Shown here in pieces: positions 51,537 to 59,875 of a stretch of 64,000 bases of DNA. The translations under genes were made by a program, and so were the position numbers. The notes below the pieces were generated by a model. It saw nothing but the letters and a program-made list of their open reading frames with translations. It made no database searches and was not told the DNA's origin. The DNA is from Oscillospiraceae bacterium (GTDB lineage Bacteria; Bacillota; Clostridia; Oscillospirales; Acutalibacteraceae). Every line of letters begins with the position of its first letter. The stretch's first letter is position 1. The stretch lies in assembly GCA_015065935.1 (NCBI GenBank), contig SVPI01000002.1, positions 1 through 64,000 on the forward strand, in the 5' to 3' direction.

Positions 51537-53165
51537 TTAAATATTTTCCCAAATACTTTTAAGCGGATAATATTCCCCTTTAAGCTCATAGTCGGCTTGA
51601 ACTGTAACATTTTCCTTTTTGCCGTTAAAGCTTAAAACCATTTCATTTGCAACATAAATCTCGGTGGTACGATTATCAACTATAATTCTCACTTCAATTT
51701 CGCCATCAGAAATAATTTCTCCTTGGCGGGAAGTGGTAGAGATAATTTTATGTTCATCGCCTATGTAGTCAAATCCCACAGAATCTACCCTTATCTTGGC
51801 ATCAATTCCCTTTTTTAGGGTAAAGGCGATTTCACAGGGCGCTTCTGCCTTTACATTTTGAAGGCCGACCTCCCTTTTATCACCCCTTAAAGTTTTAAGG
51901 GCTTCAATGGGGGCTCGCAGCAGTTTATAGCCGCTCTCGGTTTTAACAATTGTAAATTCAGTGAAAATTGCCATACTTTGAGAAAAACCAAATTTTCTAT
52001 GCGGTTCATTTTCATCAAATTTCCAGCCATCGTGTTCCCAGTCGCAAAGCCAGGCGGTGTAAATTCGTTTTTCGTTATCGCCAAAGTTATTAAAGGTCTG
52101 CCCTGCATAAACGCAAATGCCGTAATCCACAAAGCAACTCTCCCCAACGGGTTTAAAAACAAAATTATCAAAGGTGCCAATATAGCAAACACCGTTGGCT
52201 CCGTAAAGCGCCCAAACCTCTTCATCAGAATTTTTAACCTTCAATTTGAAAAGGTCGGGACACTCATAGAAATCGAAATTCCTTGAACAAAATTCCCAGT
52301 TTTTGGCATCGTATGATTTATAAATACTAATGCAGTTTTTATCCTCAAAGGTTTCGTAAACCGCAATGCCTAAGGTTTTTTCATCAAGCTGTAAAATTTT
52401 AGGGTCGCGCCACTCCATTTTTTCGGGAACAGGAATAACAGGGTTATTCTCATAAGGAGTAAAGGTCATTCCGCCATCAAGGCTGTAATAAAGGTTTTGT
52501 CCGCCGCCGCTTGTAGCATTTTGCCTGCCTTTAAACTGACGACAATAAAGCTTGCTGCAATATGCAAGAATAGCATTTTTTCCAAAGCCTGCAATATTAT
52601 TTTTATCAATAATTGCACTGCCCGAGGCGATGCTGAATTTTGTGTCATCGGTTAAAATCTTGTCACCATATTCCTTAAAATGAATGCCGTCCTTGGTTTT
52701 GGCAAGTCCCCAACCAATGTTCGGATAGCCGAAACTATGGTTAGAAAATGCGTTGTGCTGGAAATACATATTAAATTCATTGTTTACAAAGACAAGGCCG
52801 TTGGGGTCGTTCATCCAACCGCGAGCCGGTGAAAAATGCACCTGCTGGCGAATTTCCTCCTTATATAAATCGGGGTAAAGCTCTTTTTCTTCAAAAACGC
52901 TACCGCCCTCGATAACTAAATCAAAAAGATTTTCGGTTGCGTCCTCATCATCACAAATAAGAGTAATCTTTTCTGTGCCATAACGCTTAATATCAAGAGG
53001 AGCATAAAAGGTTGTTTGCGCCCTGTTTTTCGCAATATTTATCGCAAAAATGTTTTTAACTTCCCCCGAAACCGCAACCTTAATGTAGTTTGCCTCCTCA
53101 GGCAGGCTTGCAAAAATCGGAAAATGTAAAAAACCGCTTTTTGTACTGAATTCCTTTTTTACCAT
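51537..53165 (-). CDS. GH32 beta-fructosidase (levanase/inulinase/sucrase type)
   Basis: 542 residues from ATG 53165 with GGGAG 8 nt upstream. An N-terminal beta-rich extension of about 100 residues precedes the propeller. Catalytic motifs are WMNDPNG (nucleophile Asp), MEWRDPKI (transition-state Asp) and FDFYECPDLF (acid/base Glu). The C-terminal beta-sandwich is present, with TSRQGEIISDGEIEVRIIVDNRTTEIYV. No signal peptide, so the substrate is an imported fructo-oligosaccharide or sucrose. It is the first gene of an operon with the kinase, controlled from the region shared with the AraC regulator. Confidence 0.92.
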   Translation of the reverse strand: MVKKEFSTKSGFLHFPIFASLPEEANYIKVAVSGEVKNIFAINIAKNRAQTTFYAPLDIKRYGTEKITLICDDEDATENLFDLVIEGGSVFEEKELYPDLYKEEIRQQVHFSPARGWMNDPNGLVFVNNEFNMYFQHNAFSNHSFGYPNIGWGLAKTKDGIHFKEYGDKILTDDTKFSIASGSAIIDKNNIAGFGKNAILAYCSKLYCRQFKGRQNATSGGGQNLYYSLDGGMTFTPYENNPVIPVPEKMEWRDPKILQLDEKTLGIAVYETFEDKNCISIYKSYDAKNWEFCSRNFDFYECPDLFKLKVKNSDEEVWALYGANGVCYIGTFDNFVFKPVGESCFVDYGICVYAGQTFNNFGDNEKRIYTAWLCDWEHDGWKFDENEPHRKFGFSQSMAIFTEFTIVKTESGYKLLRAPIEALKTLRGDKREVGLQNVKAEAPCEIAFTLKKGIDAKIRVDSVGFDYIGDEHKIISTTSRQGEIISDGEIEVRIIVDNRTTEIYVANEMVLSFNGKKENVTVQADYELKGEYYPLKSIWENI

Positions 53166-53189
53166 AGGAGTCACTCCCTTCATAATTAT

Positions 53190-53218
53190 ATAATAAAACT
53201 TTTGTTAGCCTTTTACAA
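53190..53218 (-). promoter_or_regulatory. promoter of the GH32/kinase operon
   Basis: Minus strand TTGTAA (53213-53218), 17-bp spacer, TATTAT (53190-53195). Its -35 box abuts the -35 box of the divergent AraC promoter. Confidence 0.6.
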
Positions 53219-53247
53219 TTGACAAAGGGGAAAAATGGAGTTAAAAT
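53219..53247 (+). promoter_or_regulatory. promoter of the AraC-family regulator gene
   Basis: TTGACA (53219-53224), 17-bp spacer, TAAAAT (53242-53247). Directly back-to-back with the GH32 promoter, so a regulator bound here can affect both. Confidence 0.7.
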
Positions 53248-53279
53248 AATGTAAAAAAGCGAAACGAGGAATAATACAG

Positions 53280-54062
53280 ATGAAATATTTTTTTAATCCT
53301 CACGCAATTCATTCGGTAACAAAGGCGGATATTTTATTTTATAAGGCGCCTTTTTTGCATCCCAGCCGCAAAATGAACGAGCACGACTTTATTTACCTTT
53401 TGCAGGGTGAATGGAAATTAGGGCAAAATGATGAGACCTATCACCTTCAAAAGAATAACCTTTTAATCCTTGGCGCAAACGAAAAACACTTTGGTGTTGA
53501 ACCCTGTCTTGAAGATACAAAAATAATGTATTTTCACGTTTCAGCCGAGGATGGAGATATCTCCTTTTATGAGGGCGATGGCATTGAAGGCTTTATTGAT
53601 GCCTCAAACAACAAGAATATAAAACGCCTTTTTTCCCACATTGTAACCAACAAATTATCGGGCAACCATCGCAAGGCGGATTTGTATTTTGAGTTGCTGC
53701 TGTGCGAACTTCGGGACAGCAATTTAGAAAGCGGTCATAACGATATCGCCGTTAAAATCAGGCATATAATTCAGAATAACCCTGAAATATTCTTTACAAA
53801 CGATGAGCTTGCCGAAAAATGCAATGTTTCGGTTAAAACTGCCGAAACAAAGTTTAAGGAAAAGTATGGTGTTACAATCCACCGCTTTATTTTGGAATTT
53901 AAGGTCCATGAGGCTATTTCCTATTTTGAGTCCTTCCCGAAAATGACAATAAAAGAAATTTCCCGAAATTTAGGTTTTTATGATGAATACCATTTCAGCA
54001 GGCAGTTCAAAAAAATAACGGGAATTTCTCCCCGCGCATTTAAAAAACAAACCCTTGATTAG
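53280..54062 (+). CDS. AraC-family transcriptional regulator
   Basis: 260 residues. An N-terminal cupin-like sensing domain (about 10-130, with EHDFIYLLQGEWKLGQNDETYHLQKNN) is followed by two helix-turn-helix units (about 165-258), ending in DEYHFSRQFKKITGISPRAFKK. It is divergent from the GH32/kinase operon and likely activates it in response to a sugar. The cohesion of divergent promoters with abutting -35 boxes supports local control. Confidence 0.9.
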   Translation: MKYFFNPHAIHSVTKADILFYKAPFLHPSRKMNEHDFIYLLQGEWKLGQNDETYHLQKNNLLILGANEKHFGVEPCLEDTKIMYFHVSAEDGDISFYEGDGIEGFIDASNNKNIKRLFSHIVTNKLSGNHRKADLYFELLLCELRDSNLESGHNDIAVKIRHIIQNNPEIFFTNDELAEKCNVSVKTAETKFKEKYGVTIHRFILEFKVHEAISYFESFPKMTIKEISRNLGFYDEYHFSRQFKKITGISPRAFKKQTLD

Positions 54063-54085
54063 AGTTCTAATCAAGGGTTTGTTTT
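54044..54085. terminator. 42-bp palindrome serving as terminator and containing the AraC stop codon
   Basis: AAAACAAACCCTTGATTAGA (54044-54063) is the exact complement of 54066-54085, with a 2-nt centre. The regulator's stop TAG (54060-54062) lies in the 5' arm. T and A runs on both sides suit both convergent genes. Confidence 0.85.
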
Positions 54086-54093
54086 TATTACAC

Positions 54094-54819
54094 TTAAATT
54101 TCGTTTACCACTTTGATAATTTTCTTTAAAATTTCGGGGTTTAAATTCTCAGCCTCAGTCACATTAACTCTTTTTCCTGTCAGCGTGCGAAGCCAAACTG
54201 CAGCAGCAATAAATCGGCCGTAATCAAGGGTTAAATGAAAGCCATCGCGGCAAAGGGATAACCCGCCGTTTGCATAGTCAAACTCTCCGATTTTTTCGCG
54301 AACTGCCTGAACAGCCCTGCCCACAGGAATAATTTGGGCGCTTATTTTTTCCGCGGCTTGCTGTGAAGTCTTTTCAATGCAAGTGTACATTTTTCTTTGG
54401 TCGTTATCATAGTTTGCAAAGCCGCCGTGTGTGGTGTCGGTTTCATAAGCCCAGGTCTCGTGAAAATAGATTTTTGCCTCTGGTCTTTCTTTTCTCACAA
54501 AATCTGCAAGTGCCGAAAGATACGGCTCATAGGTCTCCCACATTCCGCTGAACTGGCTCACCTGTTGAATCGTAATAATGTCCCAGTTTTCTGCCCTTAA
54601 AGCATCAAGAATGCTAATTTTGCGGCTTGCTTCGCCGCCGTTTATCTCGTAATCATAAAAGGCATTATTTTCCGTTACATTCTGCCAGTGGGTTTCCAAA
54701 CTGCAACCACCGATAAAAAGATTGTATGTATCAATGTTTATACCGCTTGAAGCAGCAATGGAATGAAGCCACCGGTGAGCATCTTGCGAAAAACTGTTAC
54801 CAATGGATAAAATTTTCAA
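54094..54819 (-). CDS. DUF4886/SGNH-like hydrolase
   Basis: 241 residues, TTG start with GGGGGT upstream. The N-terminal ILSIGNSFSQDAHRWLH gives the SGNH block I serine, GGCSLETHW lies in block II position, ITIQQVSQFSG in block III, and CRDGFHLTLDYGRF carries the late Asp and His. This matches DUF4886 proteins, presumed esterases or deacetylases. No signal peptide. It is the last gene of an operon with an alpha/beta hydrolase and a SemiSWEET-like protein. Confidence 0.8.
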   Translation of the reverse strand: MKILSIGNSFSQDAHRWLHSIAASSGINIDTYNLFIGGCSLETHWQNVTENNAFYDYEINGGEASRKISILDALRAENWDIITIQQVSQFSGMWETYEPYLSALADFVRKERPEAKIYFHETWAYETDTTHGGFANYDNDQRKMYTCIEKTSQQAAEKISAQIIPVGRAVQAVREKIGEFDYANGGLSLCRDGFHLTLDYGRFIAAAVWLRTLTGKRVNVTEAENLNPEILKKIIKVVNEI

Positions 54820-54821
54820 AA

Positions 54822-55562
54822 TTATACCCCCTTAATATATTCTAACACAATTTTTGCAAAAATATTATCGCCGTTTTCGTCTTTATTAAACACATACTGA
54901 CAGTGGCTGCCGTGCATTTCCTTTACAGTTACGTTTTCGGTATGACCAAAATGCTTTAAGGTTGAAACCAGAAGCCTTGTCTGCTCGGGCCTGTTTTCCA
55001 TATCGTTATCAGAATAAAGAATAAGCATTGGCGGATATTTTTCATCTAAACCAACGAAATAGAGCGGCGCCGTTTCATCAACAATAATTCTTCTTGTATC
55101 AAGGCCCTTTTCCCGCAAAACATTATAGTGGCAGGTAGGTTGACCTGCATCAAGAACAAATCCGTCAAAATCCAGGGGTGAAATGCCGTATTTTTTAAGC
55201 CAACTGTTATCAAAGCAAAGCATTTGGGAAATGTAGCCGCCTGCCGAACTGCCGCCCACGTAAATCCCCTTAATTTTACCGTAATTTTTAATGTTATTAA
55301 AAACCCAGGCCGCAGCCTTTGCGCTATCCTCTAAAAATTCAGGAAATTTTGCTGTCGGGTACATTCTATAATCTGCACTAACGGTGCAAACGCCGTTTTT
55401 CGCCAAATATTCAAAAACTTCCATTTGGTCGGCTTTAGTGCCTGATTCTAAACCACCACCGTGAAAATAAAGGAAAACCGGAAACTCATCGCAACAGGGC
55501 AGATGAATATCAAGGCAAAGTCCGTTTTCCTCGCAAAAACAAATATCCTTTATGCTTCGCAT
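54822..55562 (-). CDS. alpha/beta hydrolase, HSL-type esterase
   Basis: 246 residues. Oxyanion motif FHGGG near 33-37, nucleophile elbow GGSSAGG, Asp in ILYSDNDMENR and His in MHGSHCQY complete the triad. It resembles small acetyl-ester hydrolases of the hormone-sensitive-lipase group. GGGAGG lies 7 nt before the ATG, inside the end of the SemiSWEET-like gene, and the DUF4886 gene starts 2 nt after its stop. Two esterases in one operon suggest removal of acyl decorations from an imported sugar (inference). Confidence 0.88.
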   Translation of the reverse strand: MRSIKDICFCEENGLCLDIHLPCCDEFPVFLYFHGGGLESGTKADQMEVFEYLAKNGVCTVSADYRMYPTAKFPEFLEDSAKAAAWVFNNIKNYGKIKGIYVGGSSAGGYISQMLCFDNSWLKKYGISPLDFDGFVLDAGQPTCHYNVLREKGLDTRRIIVDETAPLYFVGLDEKYPPMLILYSDNDMENRPEQTRLLVSTLKHFGHTENVTVKEMHGSHCQYVFNKDENGDNIFAKIVLEYIKGV

Positions 55563-55855
55563 TTTTCTGCCTCCCTATCGAGTCTTTTGTTTCTTATGTA
55601 AAGGCACAAATCAGCGCCAACCATAATTAAATTTAAAACATAAAAGAAAAGAACATACCATTTTGAAGCAAAGCTTTGCATATATGCCTCGTTTATAAGC
55701 TTTGAGGTGATGCCTGCAATGTAGCCAAAAAAGATAAGGCACAAAAAGCCCAGGCTTTTGCCCTTTGCCGTTCTTGCCCTATAGGATTTAACAACATTCA
55801 TAGGCCAGGAGGCACCGAAGGAAACAATCATTAAAATTTCAAAAAAATCTGCCAT
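55550..55855 (-). CDS. SemiSWEET/PQ-loop-like small membrane transporter
   Basis: 101 residues from ATG 55855 with AAAGGGGA upstream; the longer frame to 55897 lacks a ribosome site and would overlap the -10 box. Three membrane helices with SFGASWPMNVVKSYRARTAKGKSLGF, which carries the conserved Pro and Asn of SemiSWEET, and GYIAGITSK in the second helix. SemiSWEETs dimerise to move sugars. The Trp-Pro in place of Pro-Gln is a variant seen in this subgroup. Its stop overlaps the hydrolase start by 13 nt. Confidence 0.75.
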   Translation of the reverse strand: MADFFEILMIVSFGASWPMNVVKSYRARTAKGKSLGFLCLIFFGYIAGITSKLINEAYMQSFASKWYVLFFYVLNLIMVGADLCLYIRNKRLDREAEKCEA

Positions 55856-55877
55856 TTTTATTTCCCCTTTCAGCTTA

Positions 55878-55906
55878 ATTATATTCCTTTTCACCATTAT
55901 TGTAAA
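55878..55906 (-). promoter_or_regulatory. promoter of the SemiSWEET/hydrolase/DUF4886 operon
   Basis: Minus strand TTTACA (55901-55906), 17-bp spacer, TATAAT (55878-55883). Its position supports ATG 55855 as the start. Confidence 0.75.
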
Positions 55907-55933
55907 GAATATCTTATAATATGATAGAATAAC

Positions 55934-55962
55934 TTGAAAGTTATGCTAAATGTTGCTATAAT
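55934..55962 (+). promoter_or_regulatory. promoter of the LysR-family regulator gene
   Basis: TTGAAA (55934-55939), 17-bp spacer, TATAAT (55957-55962). The two divergent promoters are about 28 bp apart, room for one LysR operator. Confidence 0.75.
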
Positions 55963-55984
55963 AATAAAAAAGGAGTGAGTAAAT

Positions 55985-56839
55985 ATGGAACTTTTACAGC
56001 TTAAATATTTTTGTAAGGTTGCCAAAATCGGCAGCATTTCGGCCGTTGCAAAGGAATTTAGTGTACCCGCTTCAAGCGTTTCACAAAGTATAAAGCGCCT
56101 TGAAAGGGAGCTGAATGTAAAACTGTTCAATCGCAAAGCAAATGCAGTTTCTTTAAGCGAAAAGGGCGTTGTTTTTTTAGAATATGTGGAAAAATCCCTA
56201 AACAGCTTAGAAAATGGTATTGCCGCCACCACAGATGATATAAACTCGGGTGAAATCAGCATTTGCATTAACACAAACCGCCGCATTGTTATGGAAACCG
56301 TGGAAAAGTTTAAAAAGGTTTTCCCCGATGTAAGCGTTAAAACCCGCTTTATTTGTAATGATAATTTTGATGATTTTAATATCGTTATTGACAAAGAGGG
56401 TTTATGCCTTAACGGTTACACATCTGAAAAACTAATCAGTGAAGAACTTGCTGTTGCAATGAGCAAAAATTTCTCCCTTTCAGAAAAAAGAGATTTTAAA
56501 ATGAGTGATTTAAAGGATGCTCCTTTTATAATAATGGGTGAGAAAACCAGCCTTTATGAAAGCACCCTTTCGGTTTGTGAAAAATTTGGTTTTACTCCGA
56601 AAATCGCTATTCAAAGCGATGACCCCTTCTACATTAGAAAATGTGTAGAACTTGGTCTTGGCGTGGCTATTGTCCCGCTTTTCTCGTGGAAAGGGCAGTT
56701 TAAAGACTCCGTTGTTTTAAAGCCCATAAAAAACTGCACCCGAACAACCTTTGTTTATATAAACAATAAAAAATTCCTCTCTTTAAAAACAAAAGAATTT
56801 TTAAAAATGCTCAAAGTTAACTGCAAGGAAAGCGAATAA
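55985..56839 (+). CDS. LysR-family transcriptional regulator
   Basis: 284 residues. N-terminal winged helix MELLQLKYFCKVAKIGSISAVAKEFSVPASSVSQSIKRLERELN, linker helix, then a periplasmic-binding-like effector domain (about 90-280). AAGGAG lies upstream of the ATG. It is divergent from the SemiSWEET/esterase operon, the classical arrangement for its target. The effector is unknown. Confidence 0.92.
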   Translation: MELLQLKYFCKVAKIGSISAVAKEFSVPASSVSQSIKRLERELNVKLFNRKANAVSLSEKGVVFLEYVEKSLNSLENGIAATTDDINSGEISICINTNRRIVMETVEKFKKVFPDVSVKTRFICNDNFDDFNIVIDKEGLCLNGYTSEKLISEELAVAMSKNFSLSEKRDFKMSDLKDAPFIIMGEKTSLYESTLSVCEKFGFTPKIAIQSDDPFYIRKCVELGLGVAIVPLFSWKGQFKDSVVLKPIKNCTRTTFVYINNKKFLSLKTKEFLKMLKVNCKESE

Positions 56840-56843
56840 AAAC

Positions 56844-56880
56844 AAAAGCGACAATTTTCTTAAAGAAAATTGTCGCTTTT
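56844..56880. terminator. intrinsic terminator
   Basis: AAAAGCGACAATTTTCTT (56844-56861) is complementary to 56863-56880 with T-rich sequence beyond. Shared by the LysR gene and the convergent small membrane gene. Confidence 0.85.
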
Positions 56881-56894
56881 TAATATTTGCATAG

Positions 56895-57095
56895 TTACTT
56901 TTTAATAATGCAATAAATTATAATTTCGGTTAAAAGAACTGCATAAAAAATTATTCCGGGATAAAGAAGCGGAACATACCAGGGTGCGCTGTTTGTAAGT
57001 GGATTTGCTATAAGAAAAGCTATGTTATAACCAACGATTACCACAAATAAAACTACAGTTATCAGTATAATAGCGAGTAATATCTTTTTAATCAT
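56895..57095 (-). CDS. small membrane protein, unknown
   Basis: 66 residues from ATG 57095, with GGAGGTG upstream. Two hydrophobic helices (about 4-27 and 41-62) joined by a loop NPLTNSAPWYVPL. I do not recognise a family. It is monocistronic, with a promoter at 57114-57142 and a shared terminator, which supports it as a real gene. Confidence 0.7.
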   Translation of the reverse strand: MIKKILLAIILITVVLFVVIVGYNIAFLIANPLTNSAPWYVPLLYPGIIFYAVLLTEIIIYCIIKK

Positions 57096-57113
57096 AAAGG
57101 CACCTCCAAGCAA

Positions 57114-57142
57114 ACTATATCATATTTGAATTATATAATCAA
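57114..57142 (-). promoter_or_regulatory. promoter of the small membrane protein gene
   Basis: Minus strand TTGATT (57137-57142), 17-bp spacer, TATAGT (57114-57119). Confidence 0.65.
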
Positions 57143-57148
57143 GGCTTT

Positions 57149-57279
57149 GCGCTGAAAGGGACTTTATCGCAGTCGCTTCGCTCCTTCGGAGGAATTTCGT
57201 AACAGTCCACTGGACTGTTACTTTGTCGTTCCTTACCTTGCTCTGCTCGGTGTTCACTCCAATTCCTGGTTCGAGTCCC
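57149..57279. repeat. partial duplication of the tRNA-Arg 3' end with inverted repeats
   Basis: GCGCTGAAAGGGACT (57149-57163) is identical to the tRNA-Arg 3' half at 57337-57351. GGTTCGAGTCCC (57268-57279) is an inverted copy of its T arm (57346-57357). Between them lies a perfect stem GTAACAGTCC/GGACTGTTAC near 57199-57221. No frame or recombinase is present. Confidence 0.65.
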
Positions 57280-57293
57280 AAAACATAACCACT

Positions 57294-57333
57294 AAAACTA
57301 AAAGGCCAACCCTTTGGTTGACCTTTTAGTTTT
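57294..57333 (-). terminator. intrinsic terminator of the tRNA-Gly/tRNA-Arg transcript
   Basis: AAAACTAAAAGGCCAACC (57294-57311) pairs with GGTTGACCTTTTAGTTTT (57316-57333), one mismatch. It begins at the CCA end of tRNA-Arg. Confidence 0.85.
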
Positions 57334-57409
57334 GGCGCGCTGAAAGGGACTCGAACCCCCGACCCTCTGCTTAGAAGGCAGATGCTCTATCCGGCTGAGC
57401 TATCAGCGC
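57333..57409 (-). tRNA. tRNA-Arg (anticodon TCT)
   Basis: 77 nt with encoded CCA (57333-57335) and discriminator G. Acceptor GCGCTGA/TCAGCGC, anticodon stem TCTGC/GCAGA with loop CTTCTAA. T arm GGGGG-TTCGAGT-CCCTT with ordinary pairing. Downstream of tRNA-Gly by 24 nt. Confidence 0.96.
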
Positions 57410-57433
57410 ATATTCAATTTTTGGGCAAAAAAA

Positions 57434-57508
57434 TGGAGCGGGTGATGGGAATCGAACCCACACAGCCAGCTTGGAAGGCTGGAATTCTAGCCATTGAACT
57501 ACACCCGC
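57434..57508 (-). tRNA. tRNA-Gly (anticodon TCC)
   Basis: 75 nt with encoded CCA (57434-57436). Acceptor GCGGGTG/CACCCGC, anticodon stem CCAGC/GCTGG with loop CTTCCAA. T arm GTGGG-TTCGATT-CCCAT. Confidence 0.96.
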
Positions 57509-57525
57509 ATACACTATCTGCCTCA

Positions 57526-57567
57526 AACGGCAAGTTATATCTTACCACATAACTTGCCGTTAGTCAA
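57526..57567 (-). promoter_or_regulatory. tRNA promoter overlapping a 13-bp hairpin after clpE
   Basis: Minus strand TTGACT (57562-57567), 17-bp spacer, TAAGAT (57539-57544) upstream of tRNA-Gly. AACGGCAAGTTAT (57526-57538) pairs with ATAACTTGCCGTT (57549-57561). The hairpin probably ends the clpE transcript but lacks a long T tract. Confidence 0.65.
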
Positions 57568-57591
57568 GTGTTTTTATTCGGTTTTTAAGGG

Positions 57592-59868
57592 CTATTTAGC
57601 TTTGATTACAAGTGAATCGGCAAAGTCAACCTTAATTTCTTTTATACCGTTTTCGCCCTTATCAATTATTATATTAACAATTTCGTTTTCAATTTCACGC
57701 CTTATCATATTGCGGAGAATTCTGGCACCCTCTTTTGCGCCGTCACCCTTTTCGGCAAGGTATTCGCAAACACCTTCGGTGTAGCTTACCTTAATATCCT
57801 TTTGAAGCATTGCCTCTTTAAGCTCATCAAGCATAAGGCTCGCTATTTTCTTAAGGGAATCCTTTTTAAGGGGTGCGAAAACAACAACCTCATCAACTCT
57901 ACCTAAAAACTCGGGGCGCAGAAAATCCTCAAGGGCTTTAATGGCCTTTTCCTTTGAGGCATCCTCCCTGGTTTTGCCAAAGCCCATAAGAGTATCGGTT
58001 CTGTCACTGCCCGCATTTGAGGTCATAACAATTATGGTGTTTTCAAAGTTAACGGTACGACCCTGAGAATCGGTAATGCGGCCATCATCAAGAATTTGCA
58101 GGAGAATGTTCAGCACATCGGGATGTGCCTTTTCGATTTCATCGAAAAGAATTACGCTGTACGGCTTTCTCCTAACCTTCTCGGTAAGCTGACCTGCATC
58201 ATCATAGCCAACATATCCCGGAGGGGCACCAATAAGACGGGAAACCGAGTGCTTTTCCATAAATTCCGACATATCAAAGCGGAGCATTGTTTCGGGGGTT
58301 GAGAAAAGCTGCTCGGAGAGTACCTTAACAAGCTGTGTTTTACCAACGCCTGTAGGGCCTACAAAGATAAAGGAAGCAGGGCGCTTAACGGCAGAGGTTT
58401 GCACCCTTGAACGCTTAACGGCGGCAGTAACAAGGGCTGCTGCCTCATCCTGACCGATAATTTTTTTCTTGATTTCGTTTTCAAGATTTGAAAGCTTTTT
58501 AAGGTCGCTTTCCTCAACCTTAACAGCGGGAATACCGGTCCAAAGCTCAATAACCTTTGCTACATCGGAAAAGGTAACGGTATTATTTGCGGCAGGCTCA
58601 TAAAGGCCCTGTGCTGTTGCCTTGTATTTTTCCAAATTTGCCTTTAGTTTAGCGATTTTTTCATAATCGGGATTTTCTACCTCTTGCTCTAAATTCTCAA
58701 GCTGGAGTGAATAATCCTTAATTTTTTTGTTTGTTACATAAAGCTCATCAATAGCAGGGTTAGCAAGGGCTGCGCAGGCGCAGGCCTCATCAAGCAGGTC
58801 AATAGCCTTATCGGGTAAAAACCTGTCGGTTACATAGCGTTCAGAAAGGGAAACGATTTTTCCAATCATTTCCTCGGGAATTTTTACATTGTGATAGCCC
58901 TCGTAGTAGCCCTTAACACCGAGCAGGATTTTTTCGGCTTCGGCGGTTGAAGGTTCCTCAATTTTAACAGGCTGGAAGCGGCGCTCTAAAGCGGCATCCT
59001 TTTCAATATATTTTCTGTATTCCTTAAATGTGGTTGCGCCAATAACCTGAATTTGACCGCGGGAAAGGGCAGGCTTTAAAATATTTGCGGCATTCATTGA
59101 ACCTTCGGTGGCATCGCCTGCGCCAACAAGGTTGTGAATTTCATCAATGAACAAAATAATGTTGCCGGCCTCTTTAATCTCCTCAACAAGTCCCTTAACG
59201 CGGCTTTCAAACTGGCCTCTGAACTGGGTGCCGGCCACAAGACCTGTCATATCTAAAAGGTAAATTTCCTTATCAAGAAGCCTTGCAGGGGCGGTGCCAT
59301 CGGCAATTTTCATGGCAAGACCCTCGGCAATAGCGGTTTTACCAACGCCCGGCTCGCCAATAAGGCAGGGATTATTTTTAGTGCGGCGAGAAAGAATTTG
59401 AATGGTGCGATAAAGCTCATCATCGCGGCCAACAATAACATCAAGCTCCCCGCGTTTAGCACGGTCGTTTAAATTGGTGCAATAGGTTTCAAGGTGGCGC
59501 TTGCGCTTTTTATCGTTTCCTTTTTTGGCATCCTTACCCTTTTCGCCCTTTGCAGAATCTCCCGATTCGCTTTTGGGCGCCGAGCCGCCGAAAATGTTAT
59601 TAAGAAACGGAAAAGCGGGGGCTGTGCCTAAATCAAAGCCCTCATCATCACCATTTTCACCCATAGACATAATATCACTGAATTGCTCGCTTAATTGCTC
59701 AATGTCATCATCGGTGATATTCATTTTTTCAAGCATATCGTTAATGGGCTTAACACCCATTTCTTTAGCGCAAACAAGACAAAGTCCCTGAGGCTGGGCA
59801 TTTGGCTGACTTGGGTCAGAAATAAACACCATTGCAGGGCGCTTTTTGCACTTGGAACATAAATTCAT
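57592..59868 (-). CDS. clpE: ClpE-like AAA+ protease ATPase subunit
   Basis: 758 residues. The N terminus has a zinc finger C4-x2-C7 and C30-x2-C33 in place of the Clp_N repeats of ClpC, the feature of ClpE. Two AAA+ modules follow: [15 protein letters not shown] with [14 protein letters not shown], and [16 protein letters not shown] with [15 protein letters not shown] coiled middle domain (about 395-435) lies between. LMGFG near residue 620 is a ClpP-docking loop. It unfolds proteins for ClpP, usually under stress. Here it is the last gene of a long operon, without a separate promoter or CtsR box seen. Distinction from ClpC rests on the zinc finger. Confidence 0.88.
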   Translation of the reverse strand: MNLCSKCKKRPAMVFISDPSQPNAQPQGLCLVCAKEMGVKPINDMLEKMNITDDDIEQLSEQFSDIMSMGENGDDEGFDLGTAPAFPFLNNIFGGSAPKSESGDSAKGEKGKDAKKGNDKKRKRHLETYCTNLNDRAKRGELDVIVGRDDELYRTIQILSRRTKNNPCLIGEPGVGKTAIAEGLAMKIADGTAPARLLDKEIYLLDMTGLVAGTQFRGQFESRVKGLVEEIKEAGNIILFIDEIHNLVGAGDATEGSMNAANILKPALSRGQIQVIGATTFKEYRKYIEKDAALERRFQPVKIEEPSTAEAEKILLGVKGYYEGYHNVKIPEEMIGKIVSLSERYVTDRFLPDKAIDLLDEACACAALANPAIDELYVTNKKIKDYSLQLENLEQEVENPDYEKIAKLKANLEKYKATAQGLYEPAANNTVTFSDVAKVIELWTGIPAVKVEESDLKKLSNLENEIKKKIIGQDEAAALVTAAVKRSRVQTSAVKRPASFIFVGPTGVGKTQLVKVLSEQLFSTPETMLRFDMSEFMEKHSVSRLIGAPPGYVGYDDAGQLTEKVRRKPYSVILFDEIEKAHPDVLNILLQILDDGRITDSQGRTVNFENTIIVMTSNAGSDRTDTLMGFGKTREDASKEKAIKALEDFLRPEFLGRVDEVVVFAPLKKDSLKKIASLMLDELKEAMLQKDIKVSYTEGVCEYLAEKGDGAKEGARILRNMIRREIENEIVNIIIDKGENGIKEIKVDFADSLVIKAK

Positions 59869-59875
59869 TTATTTT

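Noticed and set aside
57149-57409. The repeated tRNA-Arg 3' end as attL/attR of an integrated element
   Set aside because: Only about 190 bp separate the copies and no recombinase is present, so at most it is a scar.
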